From: Rhodobacteraceae bacterium HLUCCA12
Lineage (GTDB): Bacteria > Pseudomonadota > Alphaproteobacteria > Rhodobacterales > Rhodobacteraceae
DNA: 54,086 bases
Direction: 5' to 3'
NCBI GenBank assembly: GCA_001314715.1
Contig: LJSV01000010.1
Span: 78,927 to 133,012, forward strand
The notes under the pieces were generated by a model. That model worked only from the letters and a program-made list of their open reading frames with translations. It was not told the origin of the DNA and ran no database searches. Shown in pieces: positions 1 to 9,064 of this stretch (its first letter is position 1; every line of letters begins with the position of its first letter). The position numbers and the translations under genes were made by a program.

Positions 1-24
1 CGCCCCCCCCCCCTTTCGGTGACG

Positions 25-1092
25 CTACCGAACGATCCGGTTCACATGCCCCATCTTGCGTCCCGGTCGCACCTCGTCCTTGCCGTAAAGGTGGATCTGC
101 ACATCGGCCTCGGCGGCAAGCTCAGGAATGCGGGCAATATCGTCGCCGATCAGGTTTTCCATGATCACATCGGCGTGGCGCCCGCCATTGCCCAGGGGCC
201 AGCCCGCGACTGCGCGGATATGCTGTTCGAACTGATCCACGGCACAGCCCGCCTGGGTCCAGTGGCCCGAATTATGCACCCTTGGCGCAATCTCGTTGAC
301 GATCAGCCCGCCGGGTGTGATGAACAATTCGACCCCCATCACGCCGACATAGTCCAGCGCGTTCAAGATCTTACCGGCCAGAAGCACCGCATCCATCCGT
401 TGCGCTTGGCTCAGCGTGGCCGGCACCGTGGTCCGGCGCAGAATGCCCGCCTCGTGCAGGTTCTCACCCGGATCGAAACAGGCCACCTCGCCCGAAAGGC
501 CGCGCGCGGCGATGACCGAGACCTCACGCTCGAACGTGACAAAACCCTCCAGAACGGCGGGGGCGCCCTGCATCGCGTCCAGTGCCGCTGCGGCCTGATC
601 GGGCGCGTTGATCCGGGCCTGGCCCTTGCCATCATAGCCCAGCCGCGCGGTCTTCAGAATCGCGGGCATTCCGATCTGCTGCACGGCCGCATCCAGCGAC
701 ATCGCGTCGGTCACGGGCGCAAACGGGGCCACCGACAGACCCAGGCCCGACAGAAAGCGCTTTTCGTTCAGCCGATCTTGCGACACCGTCAGCGCCCGGC
801 GGCCCGGCCGCACCGGGCGCAGCCCTTCCAGCAGATCCAGCGCCGTGGCCGGAATGTTCTCGAATTCATAGGTCACGACATCCACCGACTGTGCGAAGGC
901 TCGCAAAGCCGCCGCGTCGCCCCAGGGCGCAGTTGTCACGCAGTGCACCACATCGGCGGCAGGCGGTTCCGGGGCAGGTTCGTAGACATGGGTGCGAAAC
1001 CCAAGACGGCTGGCCGCGACCGACAGCATGCGCCCCAGTTGTCCGCCCCCCAGAATGCCGATGACCGCGCCGGGCTCCAGCCGCTCACTCAT
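25..1092 (-). CDS. purK: N5-carboxyaminoimidazole ribonucleotide synthase
   Basis: PurK uses ATP and bicarbonate to turn aminoimidazole ribonucleotide into N5-CAIR, a step of de novo purine synthesis in the cytosol. The 355-residue product has the ATP-grasp layout: GGGQLGRM at 15-22, EFENI at 76-80 and the family signature [13 protein letters not shown] at 266-278. The ATG at 1092 overlaps the purE stop by 8 bp, so the two genes are transcribed together with purE first; longer upstream extensions of the frame lie inside purE and are not needed. A 6-bp inverted repeat (TTCGGT/ACCGAA, 15-32) covers the stop codon, but it has no U-tract. Length and motifs are normal for the family. Confidence 0.95.
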   Translation of the reverse strand: MSERLEPGAVIGILGGGQLGRMLSVAASRLGFRTHVYEPAPEPPAADVVHCVTTAPWGDAAALRAFAQSVDVVTYEFENIPATALDLLEGLRPVRPGRRALTVSQDRLNEKRFLSGLGLSVAPFAPVTDAMSLDAAVQQIGMPAILKTARLGYDGKGQARINAPDQAAAALDAMQGAPAVLEGFVTFEREVSVIAARGLSGEVACFDPGENLHEAGILRRTTVPATLSQAQRMDAVLLAGKILNALDYVGVMGVELFITPGGLIVNEIAPRVHNSGHWTQAGCAVDQFEQHIRAVAGWPLGNGGRHADVIMENLIGDDIARIPELAAEADVQIHLYGKDEVRPGRKMGHVNRIVR

Positions 1093-1573
1093 CGCGCGGC
1101 TCCAGCGGGATCGAGGCTGACAGATCGGCGCGCCATTGGTCCAGTCGCGCAGCCAGCGCCGCATCGCCCAGCGCCAGGATCTGCGCCGCCATGAGCCCGG
1201 CATTGGCCGCGCCCGCGGCACCGATGGCCATGGTTGCCACCGGATAGCCCTTGGGCATCTGCACAATGGAATACAGCGAATCGACGCCCGACAGCGCCCG
1301 CGTCTGCACCGGCACACCGATCACCGGCACGCGGGTCTTGGACGCCATCATGCCCGGCAGATGCGCCGCGCCGCCGGCCCCGGCGATGATCACCTGCAAG
1401 CCGCGCTCGACGGCGGTGCGGCCATAGTCCCACAGCCTGTCCGGCGTGCGATGGGCCGAAACGATCCGGTCCTCGTGGCCGATCCCCAGTTCGTCCAGAA
1501 TCATCGCTGCCTCGCGCATCGTCGGCCAGTCGGACTGACTGCCCATGATGATCCCGACTTTGACCGCCGACAT
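1085..1573 (-). CDS. purE: N5-carboxyaminoimidazole ribonucleotide mutase
   Basis: Class I PurE moves the carboxyl group of N5-CAIR to carbon 4, giving CAIR; it is the partner step of PurK. The 162-residue protein shows GSQSDWPTM at 11-19 (phosphate and substrate loop), SAHRTP at 39-44 with the catalytic-type His41, and [11 protein letters not shown] at 65-75. Length is typical of octameric class I PurE. It is the first gene of a purEK operon, with a promoter-like sequence just upstream (1604-1631). Confidence 0.96.
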   Translation of the reverse strand: MSAVKVGIIMGSQSDWPTMREAAMILDELGIGHEDRIVSAHRTPDRLWDYGRTAVERGLQVIIAGAGGAAHLPGMMASKTRVPVIGVPVQTRALSGVDSLYSIVQMPKGYPVATMAIGAAGAANAGLMAAQILALGDAALAARLDQWRADLSASIPLEPRDE

Positions 1574-1603
1574 GCTGCCCCCGCATCGTGTTTTCCGCGC
1601 GTC

Positions 1604-1631
1604 ACTATACCGGGCACGGGGTTGGGCGCAA
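1604..1631 (-). promoter_or_regulatory. Probable sigma-70 promoter of purEK
   Basis: On the minus strand TTGCGC (1631-1626) is followed after 16 bp by TATAGT (1609-1604), a 5/6 match to the -10 consensus. Transcription would begin about 1597, leaving a leader of roughly 24 nt before the purE ATG. The -35 is only moderate. Inferred from sequence only. Confidence 0.45.
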
Positions 1632-1688
1632 TGCGCCTTGCCTGACCCGCCCGGTTACGGGCCGGGGAACATTTTTTCCGCCGCGACG

Positions 1689-1718
1689 TTGGACATGGCC
1701 GGGTACGATCCCCATATT
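1689..1718 (+). promoter_or_regulatory. Possible promoter of the bacterioferritin-like gene
   Basis: TTGGAC at 1689-1694 and CATATT at 1713-1718 are 18 bp apart, 34 bp upstream of the start codon at 1752. Both boxes are imperfect. No clear Irr or RirA iron-box was seen. Confidence 0.3.
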
Positions 1719-1751
1719 CACCTTGATGAATGAAACCCAAGGGAGTTTGAC

Positions 1752-2231
1752 ATGACCAACGACGTTACCGTGAAAAATCTCAACAAGGCCCTGCAAATGG
1801 AGCTGAGCGCGGCGCACCAGTATCAACTGCACGCACATGTCCTTGAGGATTGGGGGCTTTCCAAACTGGCCGCGCAGATGCGCGAGGAAATGGACGAAGA
1901 GATCGGCCATTCCGACAGTTTCGCCGAACGCATCCTGTTTCTGAAGGGCGATCCCAAGCTGGAATTCGCCAAGACTCCGCAGCGCGCCGCGACACTGGTC
2001 GAGATGTTCAAGGCCGATCTTGCCGACGAGGAAGAGGCGATCGCCTTTTACACCAAGGCCGCCAAGCAGGCCGACGAGGTCGGCGACATCGGCTCGCGCA
2101 AGCTGTTCGAACAGATCGTGATGGATGAAGAAGGCCACAAGAGCTGGCTTGAGTTGCAACTCGACCTGATCGAGCGGGTGGGCGAGCCGGCATACAGCGT
2201 CCGCTTCATGTCCGACGGCCCCGATTCGTGA
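1752..2231 (+). CDS. bfr: Bacterioferritin-like ferroxidase protein lacking the haem methionine
   Basis: Ferritin-family four-helix protein of 159 residues that would oxidise and store iron in the cytosol as a 24-mer. The diiron-centre residues can be placed by comparison with E. coli Bfr: Glu17, Glu50, His53, Glu93, Glu126 and His129 (DEEGH motif at 125-129). The position that aligns with E. coli Met52, the axial ligand to haem, is Ile51 here, so the protein probably cannot bind haem in the usual way. A good ribosome-binding site (AAGGGAG) precedes the ATG. It is a single-gene unit between purE and a convergent DUF465 gene. It could be the haem-free partner of a two-subunit bacterioferritin encoded elsewhere. 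Confidence 0.88.
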   Translation: MTNDVTVKNLNKALQMELSAAHQYQLHAHVLEDWGLSKLAAQMREEMDEEIGHSDSFAERILFLKGDPKLEFAKTPQRAATLVEMFKADLADEEEAIAFYTKAAKQADEVGDIGSRKLFEQIVMDEEGHKSWLELQLDLIERVGEPAYSVRFMSDGPDS

Positions 2232-2291
2232 CCCCGCCCGTGGCCGCGAACCGGTGGCCCGCGGAATTGCCCGCCTGCAGCTGCGCCGTCG

Positions 2292-2510
2292 TCAGGCGAT
2301 GATATCGGGCGTGAGTTCGTCCTCGATCCGGGCGATCTGATCCTTCAGCACGAGCTTGCGCTTTTTCAACCGGCTCATGGCCAATTGGTCCGACCCCGCA
2401 CGCGCCGTCATTGCCGCGATCGCCTCGTCCAGATCGCGGTGTTCGCGCCTGAGCACTTCAAGCCTGACCCGCAACACCTGTTCGTGGTTCAGTTCCTGCG
2501 GAGGGTTCAT
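2292..2510 (-). CDS. DUF465 (YdcH-like) small helical protein
   Basis: A 72-residue charged protein predicted to be two long helices. The C-terminal stretch SRLKKRKLVLKDQIARIEDE (about 46-65) is the usual hallmark of the DUF465/YdcH family, which is common in proteobacteria and has no settled function. The start was taken at ATG 2510 because the family is 60-75 residues long; the longer upstream extension of the frame runs into the promoter region of hsp20 and lacks similarity. It is divergent from hsp20. Confidence 0.8.
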   Translation of the reverse strand: MNPPQELNHEQVLRVRLEVLRREHRDLDEAIAAMTARAGSDQLAMSRLKKRKLVLKDQIARIEDELTPDIIA

Positions 2511-2584
2511 GGTGTCGCTCGCCTGTCGGGATACCGGCTGCCATAATACCCGGTTTGGCCCGCTTGGCAAAGACCGTGGCGCCT

Positions 2585-2613
2585 CTTGCGGGCGGGTGCG
2601 TGCCGACCCATAT
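2585..2613 (+). promoter_or_regulatory. Probable heat-shock (RpoH/sigma-32) promoter of hsp20
   Basis: CTTGCGG at 2585-2591, a 14-bp spacer and ACCCATAT at 2606-2613 match the classical sigma-32 pattern (CTTGAAA, N11-16, CCCCATNT), with a 7/8 match in the -10. It lies 67 bp upstream of the hsp20 ATG, as expected for a small heat-shock gene. Confidence 0.55.
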
Positions 2614-2680
2614 TCAGATGATGCCCGGCTAGCTGCCGTTGCGGGGGCCGGGCACGGTGTCGCTGCTACAGGGCAATTAC

Positions 2681-3109
2681 ATGACCAAGTTCGCCTTTCC
2701 TTCGCATCCGCTTCTGCTGGGTTTCGAACCGCTGGAGCGTTTGGTCGAACGCACCGCTCGCGCCGGTGCCGATGGCTATCCGCCATTCAACATCGAGGTG
2801 TCGGAAAGCGGTATCTACACGATCACGCTGGCCGTGGCCGGGTTCCGAGACGACGAGATCGCAATCACGCTTGAGGATCGTCAACTGGTGATCCGCGGCC
2901 AGCAGGCCGACCCCGAGCCCGATCGCGTGTTCTTGCACCGCGGCATCGCCACGCGCCAGTTTCGGAGGGTATTCGCCCTGGCCGAAGGGGTCGAGGTCAT
3001 GCGCGCCGCACTCGAAAACGGTCTTCTGACCATAACATTGCAGCGCCGCGACCCGGAACCGACGGTGCACACGATCCCGATCAACCGAGGCGAAAGGAGG
3101 GCGGAATGA
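2681..3109 (+). CDS. Hsp20-family small heat-shock chaperone
   Basis: ATP-independent holdase chaperone of the IbpA/HspD type, 142 residues. The alpha-crystallin domain spans roughly residues 30-128, starting at YPPFNIEVSESGIYTITLAV; the I-x-I-like C-terminal tail motif appears as HTIPINR near 131-137. The start at ATG 2681 follows AGGG and matches other small heat-shock proteins; an in-frame ATG at 2639 would add 14 unconserved residues. The stop overlaps the next start by 4 bp (ATGA), so it is translationally coupled to the DUF1150 gene, and a sigma-32-like promoter lies upstream. Confidence 0.92.
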   Translation: MTKFAFPSHPLLLGFEPLERLVERTARAGADGYPPFNIEVSESGIYTITLAVAGFRDDEIAITLEDRQLVIRGQQADPEPDRVFLHRGIATRQFRRVFALAEGVEVMRAALENGLLTITLQRRDPEPTVHTIPINRGERRAE

Positions 3110-3327
3110 AAACCCACTATCCCGATCTGCCCGAAGGCAACATCGCCTATATTCGCGAAGTGTCGGTCGACTCGCTGCCCGATGCGATCCGCGCCAAGCT
3201 GGATGGCGCGCAACCGGTCTATGGCATTCATACCGAGACCGGCGAATGCGTCGCCCTGGCGCGGGACCGCAAGCTGGCGTTCATGCTGGCGCGGCAAAAC
3301 GACCTGAACCCTGTCAGCGCTCACTGA
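3106..3327 (+). CDS. DUF1150 family protein
   Basis: A 73-residue protein recognised as DUF1150, a small alphaproteobacterial family that typically follows an hsp20 gene. Its central part (GIHTETGECVALARDRKLAF, about 40-59) is the conserved core. No signal peptide or membrane segment. It overlaps hsp20 by 4 bp, so it should be heat-inducible with it. Function is unknown; the pairing suggests a partner of the chaperone or a stress-responsive regulator, which is inference. Confidence 0.85.
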   Translation: MKTHYPDLPEGNIAYIREVSVDSLPDAIRAKLDGAQPVYGIHTETGECVALARDRKLAFMLARQNDLNPVSAH

Positions 3328-3342
3328 ACACGGTCAACCGGC

Positions 3343-3870
3343 TCAATCGCTGCGCGTGTTGACCGGCTCCCAGGGTTCGGGTTGCTGGTGATACCCGATA
3401 TAAAGCGGATGCTTCGGGTGCCCGCCCTTGCTGAGGCCCAGGTGGAACAACCGGTGTCCACCGGCACGCAACAGCGACTCGACCGCCGCGCCACGGCGGT
3501 AATGGGCACCATGGGTGCCCCAGGCACAGACAATCCGATCGGCCCATTGCGCGCTCTCCAGGATCGCGTCGTCGTTTCGGGGACCGACCGGATCGGGCTG
3601 GCCGCGCATCGCCCGCGGATCGGTCGCGCGCCAGGCAAAGATGTTGCAGACCCGGAATGCGCCGAACCCCAGGGCGCGCGCGCGCCGCTCGCAGCGTTCA
3701 ACCGTGGGGTCGTTTTGCACCTCGGTCGCGGTCGAGGGGTTGAGCATGATGAACAGCGCCCTTGGCCCCTGGGGGTTCCAGACGCGGGTCAGTATGTAGC
3801 GATAGTTCATGCAGGGCGAATAGACGGCCGTGCTGGCGGCATCGCCCTTGGTGTGTTCGCGGGTAATCAT
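3343..3870 (-). CDS. DUF1643 domain protein
   Basis: A 175-residue cytosolic protein of the DUF1643 family. Conserved pieces visible are LFIMLNPSTATEVQNDPT (39-56), CNIFAWRATDP (75-85) and CAWGTHG (115-121). The start at ATG 3870 fits the family; the frame upstream is open but overlaps tex. Function is unknown. It converges with the DUF1150 gene, only 15 bp apart; an 8-bp inverted repeat CGGTCAAC/GTTGACCG (3331-3365) lies over this junction and may help terminate both transcripts, though no U-tract follows. Confidence 0.85.
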   Translation of the reverse strand: MITREHTKGDAASTAVYSPCMNYRYILTRVWNPQGPRALFIMLNPSTATEVQNDPTVERCERRARALGFGAFRVCNIFAWRATDPRAMRGQPDPVGPRNDDAILESAQWADRIVCAWGTHGAHYRRGAAVESLLRAGGHRLFHLGLSKGGHPKHPLYIGYHQQPEPWEPVNTRSD

Positions 3871-3985
3871 GGCCGGTGTGTAACGTGATATGGGGTTCGG
3901 ACGCCACCCTGTCCGGCACCCCTTGGCGCCAATGGGGCGAGGCGATACTGTCGCCCCCCGTTTCGACCTGAAAGGCCAGCCCGAC

Positions 3986-6310
3986 GTGACCCAACCCGAC
4001 CTCGCCGCAGGCATTCCGCGCCGGATCGCCGCGGAAATCCGCGCAACACCCGCGCAGGTGACAGCCGCCATTTCATTGCTGGACGGGGGCGCCACCGTCC
4101 CGTTCGTGGCGCGCTACCGCAAGGAGGCGACAGGCGGGCTGGACGATAGCCAGTTGCGCACCCTGTCCGAGAGGCTGGCCTATTTGCGCGAACTCGAAGC
4201 GCGGCGCGCGACCATCGTCGATTCGATCCGCGAGCAAGGCAAGCTTGACGACGATCTGGCAAGGGCGATTGCAGCCGCCGACACCAAGGCAACGCTTGAA
4301 GACCTGTATCTGCCCTTCAAGCCCAAACGTCGCACCAAGGCGATGATCGCGCGCGAAAACGGGCTTGAACCGCTTGCGGACGCGATCCTGACCGATCGCG
4401 CCGCCGATCCGAAGGTGCTGGCCGCGGGTTTCATATCGGATGCGGTTCCCGACCCGAAGGGCGCCTTGGACGGCGCGCGCGAGATTATCGCCGAACGCCT
4501 GTCCGAGAATGCCGCGCTCAAGGCACGGCTGCGCGCACGGCTGCACGATCACGGGTTCCTGGCATCATCGGTCCTTCCCGGCAAGGAAGCCCAGGGCACC
4601 AAATTCGCCGATTATCATGCGCATTCGGAAAAGCTGGCCACCGTTCCCAGCCACCGCGCGCTTGCCATGATGCGCGGGCGCAACGAGGGGTTCCTGACCC
4701 TCGATCTGGTGCTCGATGCCGATGCCGCGCCCGGTGACAGCCCCGCCGAGCGCATGGTAAAGGACGTGCTGGGCGCGCATGGCCATGGGGCCGGCGATCA
4801 GTGGCTGGCGCAGGTCGCGGGCTGGGTCTGGCGCGTCAAGCTGAAGCTGTCGTTGAGCATAGAATTGATGACCGACTTGCGCGAACGCGCCGAGGCCGAG
4901 GCGATTCGCGTTTTCGCCCGCAACCTGAAGGATCTGTTGCTGGCGGCACCGGCGGGCGCGCGGGCGACGATGGGGCTGGATCCGGGTGTGCGCACCGGGA
5001 TCAAGGTCGCGGTGGTCGATGCAACGGGCAAGCTGGTCGAGACCGCCACCGTCTATCCGTTCGAGCCGCGCCGCGATGTCGAGGGCGCATTGTCGACGCT
5101 CGCATCCCTGGTGCGCCGTCACGGTGTCGAACTGATCGCGATCGGCAATGGCACATACAGCCGCGAAACCGACGCCCTCGCGGCTGAACTGTTGAACCGT
5201 CTGCCGGCGCCGCGTCCGACCAGGGTTGTCGTGTCCGAGGCGGGCGCGTCTGTCTATTCGGCCTCGGAACTGGCCGCGCGCGAATTTCCGGGGCTCGACG
5301 TGTCGCTGCGCGGCGCCGTGTCCATCGCCCGGCGCCTTCAGGATCCCCTGGCCGAACTGGTCAAGATCGAGCCCAGGTCGATCGGCGTCGGCCAGTATCA
5401 GCATGACGTGAACCAAAGCCTTCTGGGCAAATCGCTTGATGCCGTGGTCGAGGATGCGGTGAATGCGGTCGGCGTGGAACTGAACACTGCATCGGCGCCG
5501 TTGCTGGCGCGGGTGTCGGGCCTTGGCCCGGTGCTGGCCGACGGAATTGTCGCCCACCGCGATGCCAATGGCCCCTTCCCTGAGCGCAAGGCCCTGCTGA
5601 AAGTGCCGCGGCTGGGGCCCAAGGCCTTTGAACAGGCCGCCGGCTTTCTGCGCATACGCGGCGGGTCCGAGCCGCTGGATGCCAGCGCCGTCCACCCCGA
5701 GGCCTATGGCCTGGCTCGCAGGATCGTTGCGGCGACCGGGCGCGATGTGACCGCACTGATGACCGACCCCGCACCACTCCGTCAGCTTGAACCGTCGGAT
5801 TTCATGGATGACAGTTTCGGCCTGCCGACCGTGCGCGATATTCTTGCCGAACTGGAAAAGCCCGGCCGCGACCCGCGCCCGGCATTCAGGACCGCAACCT
5901 TTGCCGAGGGCGTGAACGACATCCGCGATCTGAAGCCGGGGATGTCGCTTGAAGGCACGGTCACCAATGTCGCGGCCTTCGGTGCCTTCGTCGATATCGG
6001 CGTGCACCAGGACGGATTGGTCCATGTCAGCCAGCTTGCCGATCGGTTCGTGAAAGACCCGCATGACGTGGTCAAGGCAGGCGATGTGGTCCGCGTCCGC
6101 GTGCTGGAGGTGGATATCGGGCGCAAGCGCATCGGCCTGAGCATGCGCAAGGATAACGCCGGCGCGCCCGCCGAACGCGCGGCCAAAGGTCGCGACAAGC
6201 CGACAGCCGATGCACAAAGCCGCGCCAAGCCCCGGCAAGATACGCAAAAGGAAACGGGCGCACCGGGCGGGCTTGGCCAGGCTTTGCTGGACGCGATGAA
6301 GAAGCGCTGA
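3986..6310 (+). CDS. tex: Transcription accessory protein Tex
   Basis: Tex is a conserved RNA-binding protein tied to transcript quality and stress tolerance. The 774-residue product shows the standard order: N-terminal Tex helical region, YqgF/RuvC-like domain beginning at [17 protein letters not shown] (about 330), a helix-hairpin-helix region ([10 protein letters not shown]...[13 protein letters not shown], about 513-550), and a C-terminal S1 RNA-binding domain ([19 protein letters not shown], about 655-675), followed by a charged tail. The GTG at 3986 is preferred over the ATGs at 3890 and 3932 because it follows AAAGG and gives the usual family N-terminus and length. It is divergent from DUF1643. 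Confidence 0.95.
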   Translation: MTQPDLAAGIPRRIAAEIRATPAQVTAAISLLDGGATVPFVARYRKEATGGLDDSQLRTLSERLAYLRELEARRATIVDSIREQGKLDDDLARAIAAADTKATLEDLYLPFKPKRRTKAMIARENGLEPLADAILTDRAADPKVLAAGFISDAVPDPKGALDGAREIIAERLSENAALKARLRARLHDHGFLASSVLPGKEAQGTKFADYHAHSEKLATVPSHRALAMMRGRNEGFLTLDLVLDADAAPGDSPAERMVKDVLGAHGHGAGDQWLAQVAGWVWRVKLKLSLSIELMTDLRERAEAEAIRVFARNLKDLLLAAPAGARATMGLDPGVRTGIKVAVVDATGKLVETATVYPFEPRRDVEGALSTLASLVRRHGVELIAIGNGTYSRETDALAAELLNRLPAPRPTRVVVSEAGASVYSASELAAREFPGLDVSLRGAVSIARRLQDPLAELVKIEPRSIGVGQYQHDVNQSLLGKSLDAVVEDAVNAVGVELNTASAPLLARVSGLGPVLADGIVAHRDANGPFPERKALLKVPRLGPKAFEQAAGFLRIRGGSEPLDASAVHPEAYGLARRIVAATGRDVTALMTDPAPLRQLEPSDFMDDSFGLPTVRDILAELEKPGRDPRPAFRTATFAEGVNDIRDLKPGMSLEGTVTNVAAFGAFVDIGVHQDGLVHVSQLADRFVKDPHDVVKAGDVVRVRVLEVDIGRKRIGLSMRKDNAGAPAERAAKGRDKPTADAQSRAKPRQDTQKETGAPGGLGQALLDAMKKR

Positions 6311-6364
6311 CCCGAATGGCCCCCGGATGGTCACAGCCACGATTGCAAGGAACGGAACCACGCC

Positions 6365-6817
6365 ATGCCTGACTACCCCGCGCTTGCCGCCCGCATTCGC
6401 GCCCTGACCGAGGGCGAGACCGACACGGTCGCGTTGATGGCGACCCTCGCCTGCGAGATCCATCACGCCGATGATCGGTTCGACTGGACAGGGTTTTACC
6501 GCGTCACCGAACCGGGATTGCTGAAGATCGGCCCTTATCAGGGCGGACATGGCTGCCTGGTGATCCCGTTCGAACGCGGTGTCTGTGGCGCCGCGGCGCG
6601 CATGCGGCAGGCCCAGATCGTCGCCGATGTCGATGCCTTCCCCGGCCATATCGCCTGTTCAAGCGCGACACGTTCGGAACTGGTGCTGCCGGTCATTGAC
6701 GGTGACGATGCCCTGATCGGCGTTCTTGACATCGACAGCGATCAACCCGGCGCATTCACGCAAGACGATGCCAATGCCCTTGCGGGAATCCTAGGCGACA
6801 CGTTCGGCATGCGCTGA
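6365..6817 (+). CDS. msrC: GAF-domain free methionine-(R)-sulfoxide reductase
   Basis: A 150-residue single GAF domain that reduces free methionine-R-sulfoxide, protecting the free amino-acid pool against oxidation. The three cysteines known from the E. coli enzyme are present with identical spacing: Cys64, Cys74 (RGVCG) and Cys98 (GHIACSS). The substrate pocket motifs WTGFY (41-45) and GVLDIDS (119-125) are also there. It lies 54 bp downstream of tex in the same direction, so it may be read from the tex transcript. Confidence 0.92.
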   Translation: MPDYPALAARIRALTEGETDTVALMATLACEIHHADDRFDWTGFYRVTEPGLLKIGPYQGGHGCLVIPFERGVCGAAARMRQAQIVADVDAFPGHIACSSATRSELVLPVIDGDDALIGVLDIDSDQPGAFTQDDANALAGILGDTFGMR

Positions 6818-6936
6818 GTGCCATACCCATGGAACGCGCGGCACCGGCCCTGGCAGGATTGACAGCGAAACCGCAACGCGGGCACACGGGCTGGAACAGG
6901 CGGGCCTCGCCCGGCTGACGCGGAAAGGAGGGATTG

Positions 6937-7569
6937 TTGAAGCTCTATACCTATTGGCGCTCGACCGCGGCATACCGCGTTCGCATCGCGCTCAACCTCA
7001 AACGGGTGGCGCGGCAGGACGTGTTCGTCTCTCTGGTGGCGGGCGAACAGTCTGCCCCGCCCTATGGCACGCTGAACCCGCAGCAACTTGTCCCGGCGAT
7101 GGAACTGGACGACGGAACCGTGCTGACGCAGTCCCTGGCAATCATCGACTGGCTTGATACCGCCTTTCCCGAGCCGCCACTGATGCCCGCCGATCCGATT
7201 GCGCGCGCGCAGGTTCTGTCTGCCGCGCATACCATCGCGATGGACATTCACCCGGTCAACAACCTGCGCGTTCTCAAGGCGCTGGGCGCGCGTTTCGACG
7301 CGACCGATCAGGACCGGCGCGAGTGGATGCATCACTGGATGCGCCTGGGCTTCGATGCGCTCGAAGCCGTCATGCCGGCGCCGCGCTTTGCCTTTGGCAA
7401 TGCGCCGGGGCTTGCGGATCTGTGCCTGATCCCGCAACTTTACAATGCCAGGCGCTGGGACCTTGACCTTGCGCCCTGGCCCAAACTCACCGCGGTCGAG
7501 GCCGCCTGCCTTGCCCTGCCCGCCTTTGCCGAGGCCGCGCCCGAGGCGCAGCCAGACGCCACCGGCTGA
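6937..7569 (+). CDS. maiA: Maleylacetoacetate isomerase (zeta-class GST)
   Basis: MaiA isomerises maleylacetoacetate to fumarylacetoacetate with glutathione as cofactor, in the homogentisate branch of tyrosine and phenylalanine breakdown. The 210-residue protein has the zeta-GST N-terminus (LYTYWRSTAAYRVRIALNLK, about 3-22), the substrate-loop PQQLVPAMELDDG (49-61) and the all-alpha C-terminal domain. There is no ATG; two adjacent TTG codons (6934, 6937) follow a strong AAGGAGGG at 6925-6932, and spacing favours 6937. It is followed 13 bp later by fahA, the next pathway step. homogentisate dioxygenase (hmgA) is not in the window. Confidence 0.93.
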   Translation: MKLYTYWRSTAAYRVRIALNLKRVARQDVFVSLVAGEQSAPPYGTLNPQQLVPAMELDDGTVLTQSLAIIDWLDTAFPEPPLMPADPIARAQVLSAAHTIAMDIHPVNNLRVLKALGARFDATDQDRREWMHHWMRLGFDALEAVMPAPRFAFGNAPGLADLCLIPQLYNARRWDLDLAPWPKLTAVEAACLALPAFAEAAPEAQPDATG

Positions 7570-7582
7570 CAAAGGAACCGAC

Positions 7583-8845
7583 ATGCCGCTGATCAAATCC
7601 TGGCTCGAAAGTGCCAATGACCCGGATTGCCCCTTTCCGCTGAACAACCTGCCGTATGGCGTGTTTTCACATCCCGGCACGCAACCGCGTTGCGGCGTGG
7701 CGATCGGCGACCAGATCCTTGATGTTGCCGCACTTGAGGCGGCCGGGCTGCTGACCCTGGCCGACAAGCCGGTGTTCGACCGGCCGGAATGGAATGCGGT
7801 CATGGCGCTTGGGCCCGACGACTGGCAGCGTCTGCGCACCCTGCTTCTGGGCTTTCTGGTCGAAGGGGCGGCGCTGAAATCGCAGGTGTCGGCATACCTC
7901 CATCCGCTCGACGGGGCGACGATGCACATGCCCTTCACGGTGGCCGAGTATACGGATTTCTACGCCGGCCGGCACCACGCCACCAATGTCGGCACCATGT
8001 TTCGGGGCGCCGAAAACGCTTTGCCGCCCAACTGGCTGCATATTCCCATCGGCTACAATGGCCGGGCATCGTCGGTGGTGGTCTCGGGGACCGATGTGCG
8101 CCGGCCCTGGGGGCAGTTGAAGGCGCCCGATGCAGACGCACCGCGCCTTGCGCCCTGCGAGCGGTTCGATTTCGAACTGGAGCTGGGCGCCATTGTCGGC
8201 CAGCCCTCCGGCAACGGCCAGCCGGTCACCGTGGCCGAGGCCGATGCGATGATCTTTGGCTATGTCCTGCTCAACGACTGGTCGGCACGCGACATCCAGG
8301 CCTGGGAATATCAGCCGCTGGGCCCGTTCCAGGCCAAGGCGACGGCGACCACGATCAGCCCTTGGATCGTCACGCGCGCGGCGCTGGAACCGTTCCGCTG
8401 TGCCACACCCGAACGGGAAAAGCCGCTTTTGCCCTATCTGCAAGAACCGGGGCCTATGCTTTACGACATCGCGCTTGAGGTCGAACTGACCCCGCGCGAC
8501 GGCGCCCCGACGATTATCGCACAGACCAACTATCGCGAGATGTATTACTCATCCGCCCAGCAACTGGCGCATCACACGACATCGGGCTGTCCGATGCGGG
8601 TTGGCGATCTGCTGGGGTCGGGCACGATCTCGGGGCCGGACAAGGACAGCCGCGGCAGCCTTCTGGAACTGAGCTGGGGCGGCAGGGAACCGCTTGAGCT
8701 ACCTGACGGAACGCAGCGCAGCTTTCTGCACGACCACGACCGGCTGACGCTGCGCGGGCAGTGCCACGGCGACGGATACACCTTGGGGTTCGGCGCGTGC
8801 AGCGGCACGGTCCAACCTGCCCTGCCCGACCCGTATCGGCGCTGA
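7583..8845 (+). CDS. fahA: Fumarylacetoacetase
   Basis: FahA hydrolyses fumarylacetoacetate to fumarate and acetoacetate, the last step of tyrosine degradation. The 420-residue sequence carries the metal and catalytic residues of the mouse enzyme in order: Asp125 and His132 (DFYAGRHHATNVG), Glu198 and Glu200 (FELELG), Asp232 (LLNDWSARDIQAWEY) and Lys252 (FQAKATA). The N-terminal SH3-like domain and C-terminal beta-roll fit the usual length. The ATG at 7583 follows AAAGGA. It is in an operon with maiA. Confidence 0.96.
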   Translation: MPLIKSWLESANDPDCPFPLNNLPYGVFSHPGTQPRCGVAIGDQILDVAALEAAGLLTLADKPVFDRPEWNAVMALGPDDWQRLRTLLLGFLVEGAALKSQVSAYLHPLDGATMHMPFTVAEYTDFYAGRHHATNVGTMFRGAENALPPNWLHIPIGYNGRASSVVVSGTDVRRPWGQLKAPDADAPRLAPCERFDFELELGAIVGQPSGNGQPVTVAEADAMIFGYVLLNDWSARDIQAWEYQPLGPFQAKATATTISPWIVTRAALEPFRCATPEREKPLLPYLQEPGPMLYDIALEVELTPRDGAPTIIAQTNYREMYYSSAQQLAHHTTSGCPMRVGDLLGSGTISGPDKDSRGSLLELSWGGREPLELPDGTQRSFLHDHDRLTLRGQCHGDGYTLGFGACSGTVQPALPDPYRR

Positions 8846-9064
8846 CCACCGAACAAACCGCGCCACATCCCGTGCCAACGCAAGACGCGGGCCATGAAGA
8901 GTGGCCTTGGCAGTCTTGCAGACCCGGTGGGCGGGAGTCGGCATTGCCTGGTGAAAACCGGCGTCCCGGCACAACCCTGGGGTTCCCTCTTGAATTATAC
9001 TGGTGCATAACAAACCCCGCCGGGTGAAATTTCCGCTCGCGCCCACACCTTCCGAGCTTTCGTC

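Noticed and set aside
3-13. Run of eleven C at the window start
   Set aside because: Could be phase-variable in principle, but it lies downstream of purK at the window edge with no gene visible to switch; may also be a sequencing artefact.
2232-2291. Terminator between bfr and the DUF465 gene
   Set aside because: Only a CCGCG/CGCGG short repeat without U-tract on either strand.
4565-6649. 694-residue open frame on the minus strand across tex
   Set aside because: It is antisense to a full-length, motif-rich Tex in matching codon register; the long frame reflects high GC at third positions. No domain was recognised.
8846-9064. Small gene or regulatory RNA between fahA and the MATE gene
   Set aside because: No ORF with good start and codon use and no stable terminator-like structure was seen; only a TATACT hexamer without -35.
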